Positions 13,245 to 13,550 of a stretch of DNA of 13,550 nucleotides are shown here, one piece after another. Both the position numbers and the translations under genes were made by a program. Position 1 is the stretch's first letter, and each line of letters opens with the position of its first letter. Source of the stretch: Deltaproteobacteria bacterium (lineage in GTDB: Bacteria > Desulfobacterota > Desulfobacteria > Desulfobacterales > JAFDFH01); contig JAFDFH010000029.1 of assembly GCA_019309945.1 (NCBI GenBank), positions 1-13,550 of the forward strand, written 5' to 3'. The notes beneath the pieces are model-generated. The model saw nothing but the letters and a program-made list of their open reading frames with translations. It was not told where the DNA came from and made no database searches.

Positions 13245-13550
13245 ATGCTAACCAAAATTTTAATCAAAAGACGGTTCCAGGAGGGCAAGACGCGTGAAAT
13301 TATCACGCTGTTAAACGATATGCGTTCTCAATGTATCAAACAGCGTGGTTATGTCCACGGCCAAACCCTGGTACAGCCGGATAATCCCCAAAATTACCTT
13401 GTTATCAGCACCTGGGAAAGCCAGGAATTCTGGCGCAAATGGAAAGATAGTGAAACAAGAAAAGCGATCGATGCAATGCTGGAAGTCTATCAGGAGGGTC
13501 CGACGGAGTACGAAGAATATGTTCTAGGCACGCCCTTTCATGAACAAATG
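13245..13550 (+). CDS. ABM (antibiotic biosynthesis monooxygenase)-like small protein, partial
   Basis: Open from ATG 13245 to the window end (102 codons, no stop reached), preceded by AAGGAA. The pattern fits a ferredoxin-like dimeric alpha-beta barrel of the ABM type: strand TKILIKRRF, helix EIITLLNDMRSQCIKQ, a GYVHGQTLVQPDNPQNYLVISTWES strand pair, then the Trp-rich helix EFWRKWKDSETRKAIDAML. Proteins of this fold range from heme or quinol monooxygenases to non-enzymatic stress proteins. No catalytic residue identifies the reaction here. It follows oadB by 35 nt on the same strand and may be cotranscribed. The 3' end is outside the window. Confidence 0.75.
   Translation, partial: MLTKILIKRRFQEGKTREIITLLNDMRSQCIKQRGYVHGQTLVQPDNPQNYLVISTWESQEFWRKWKDSETRKAIDAMLEVYQEGPTEYEEYVLGTPFHEQM

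Overview
The window looks like ordinary chromosome of a Gram-negative, probably strictly anaerobic bacterium. Desulfobacterota (Desulfobacterales-like) is my best guess. It rests on an ATP-dependent branched-chain amino-acid (Liv/HAAT) transporter, a class A PBP, a split hisI-hisG pair, a Na+-pumping decarboxylase membrane module, moderate GC and many short intergenic palindromic repeats. No marker here fixes the taxonomy.

Layout. (1) 1-2577, + strand: an intergenic-repeat-like stretch, then livM-livG-livF with overlapping ends. These are the second permease and both ATPases of a branched-chain amino-acid ABC importer; livH and the binding protein must lie elsewhere or upstream. (2) 2601-5008, - strand: a class A penicillin-binding protein (PBP1A, mrcA type), split into two overlapping frames by what looks like a single-base deletion. 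(3) 5009-5372: divergent intergenic region with a 77-bp MITE-like element. (4) 5373-8578, + strand: hisI-hisG (GTGA overlap), a class I/II aminotransferase and the ribosome-assembly GTPase EngB/YsxC. (5) 8579-8938: a second copy of the 77-bp element, interrupted by a ~194-bp palindromic insertion and running into the 5' side of era. (6) 8939-9850: Era GTPase, then a possible terminator and two more repeat signals. (7) 10135-11346: an uncharacterised ATP-grasp enzyme and a small HNH nuclease-like protein. (8) 11634-13550: oadG-like and oadB-like Na+-translocating decarboxylase subunits, then a small antibiotic-biosynthesis-monooxygenase-like (ABM) protein that runs off the window.

The most notable signals are not protein-coding. 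A 77-bp element with 12-bp terminal inverted repeats occurs twice. One copy is flanked by 8-bp direct repeats; the other carries a nested insertion whose 24-bp inverted repeats are perfect, and that repeat supplies an alternative start codon and N-terminal extension to era. Two genes, livM and mrcA, also show apparent one-base deletions near their 5' ends in A-rich runs. This suggests assembly indels, or less likely real frameshifting. I saw no CRISPR array, tRNA, rRNA, prophage or defence system.
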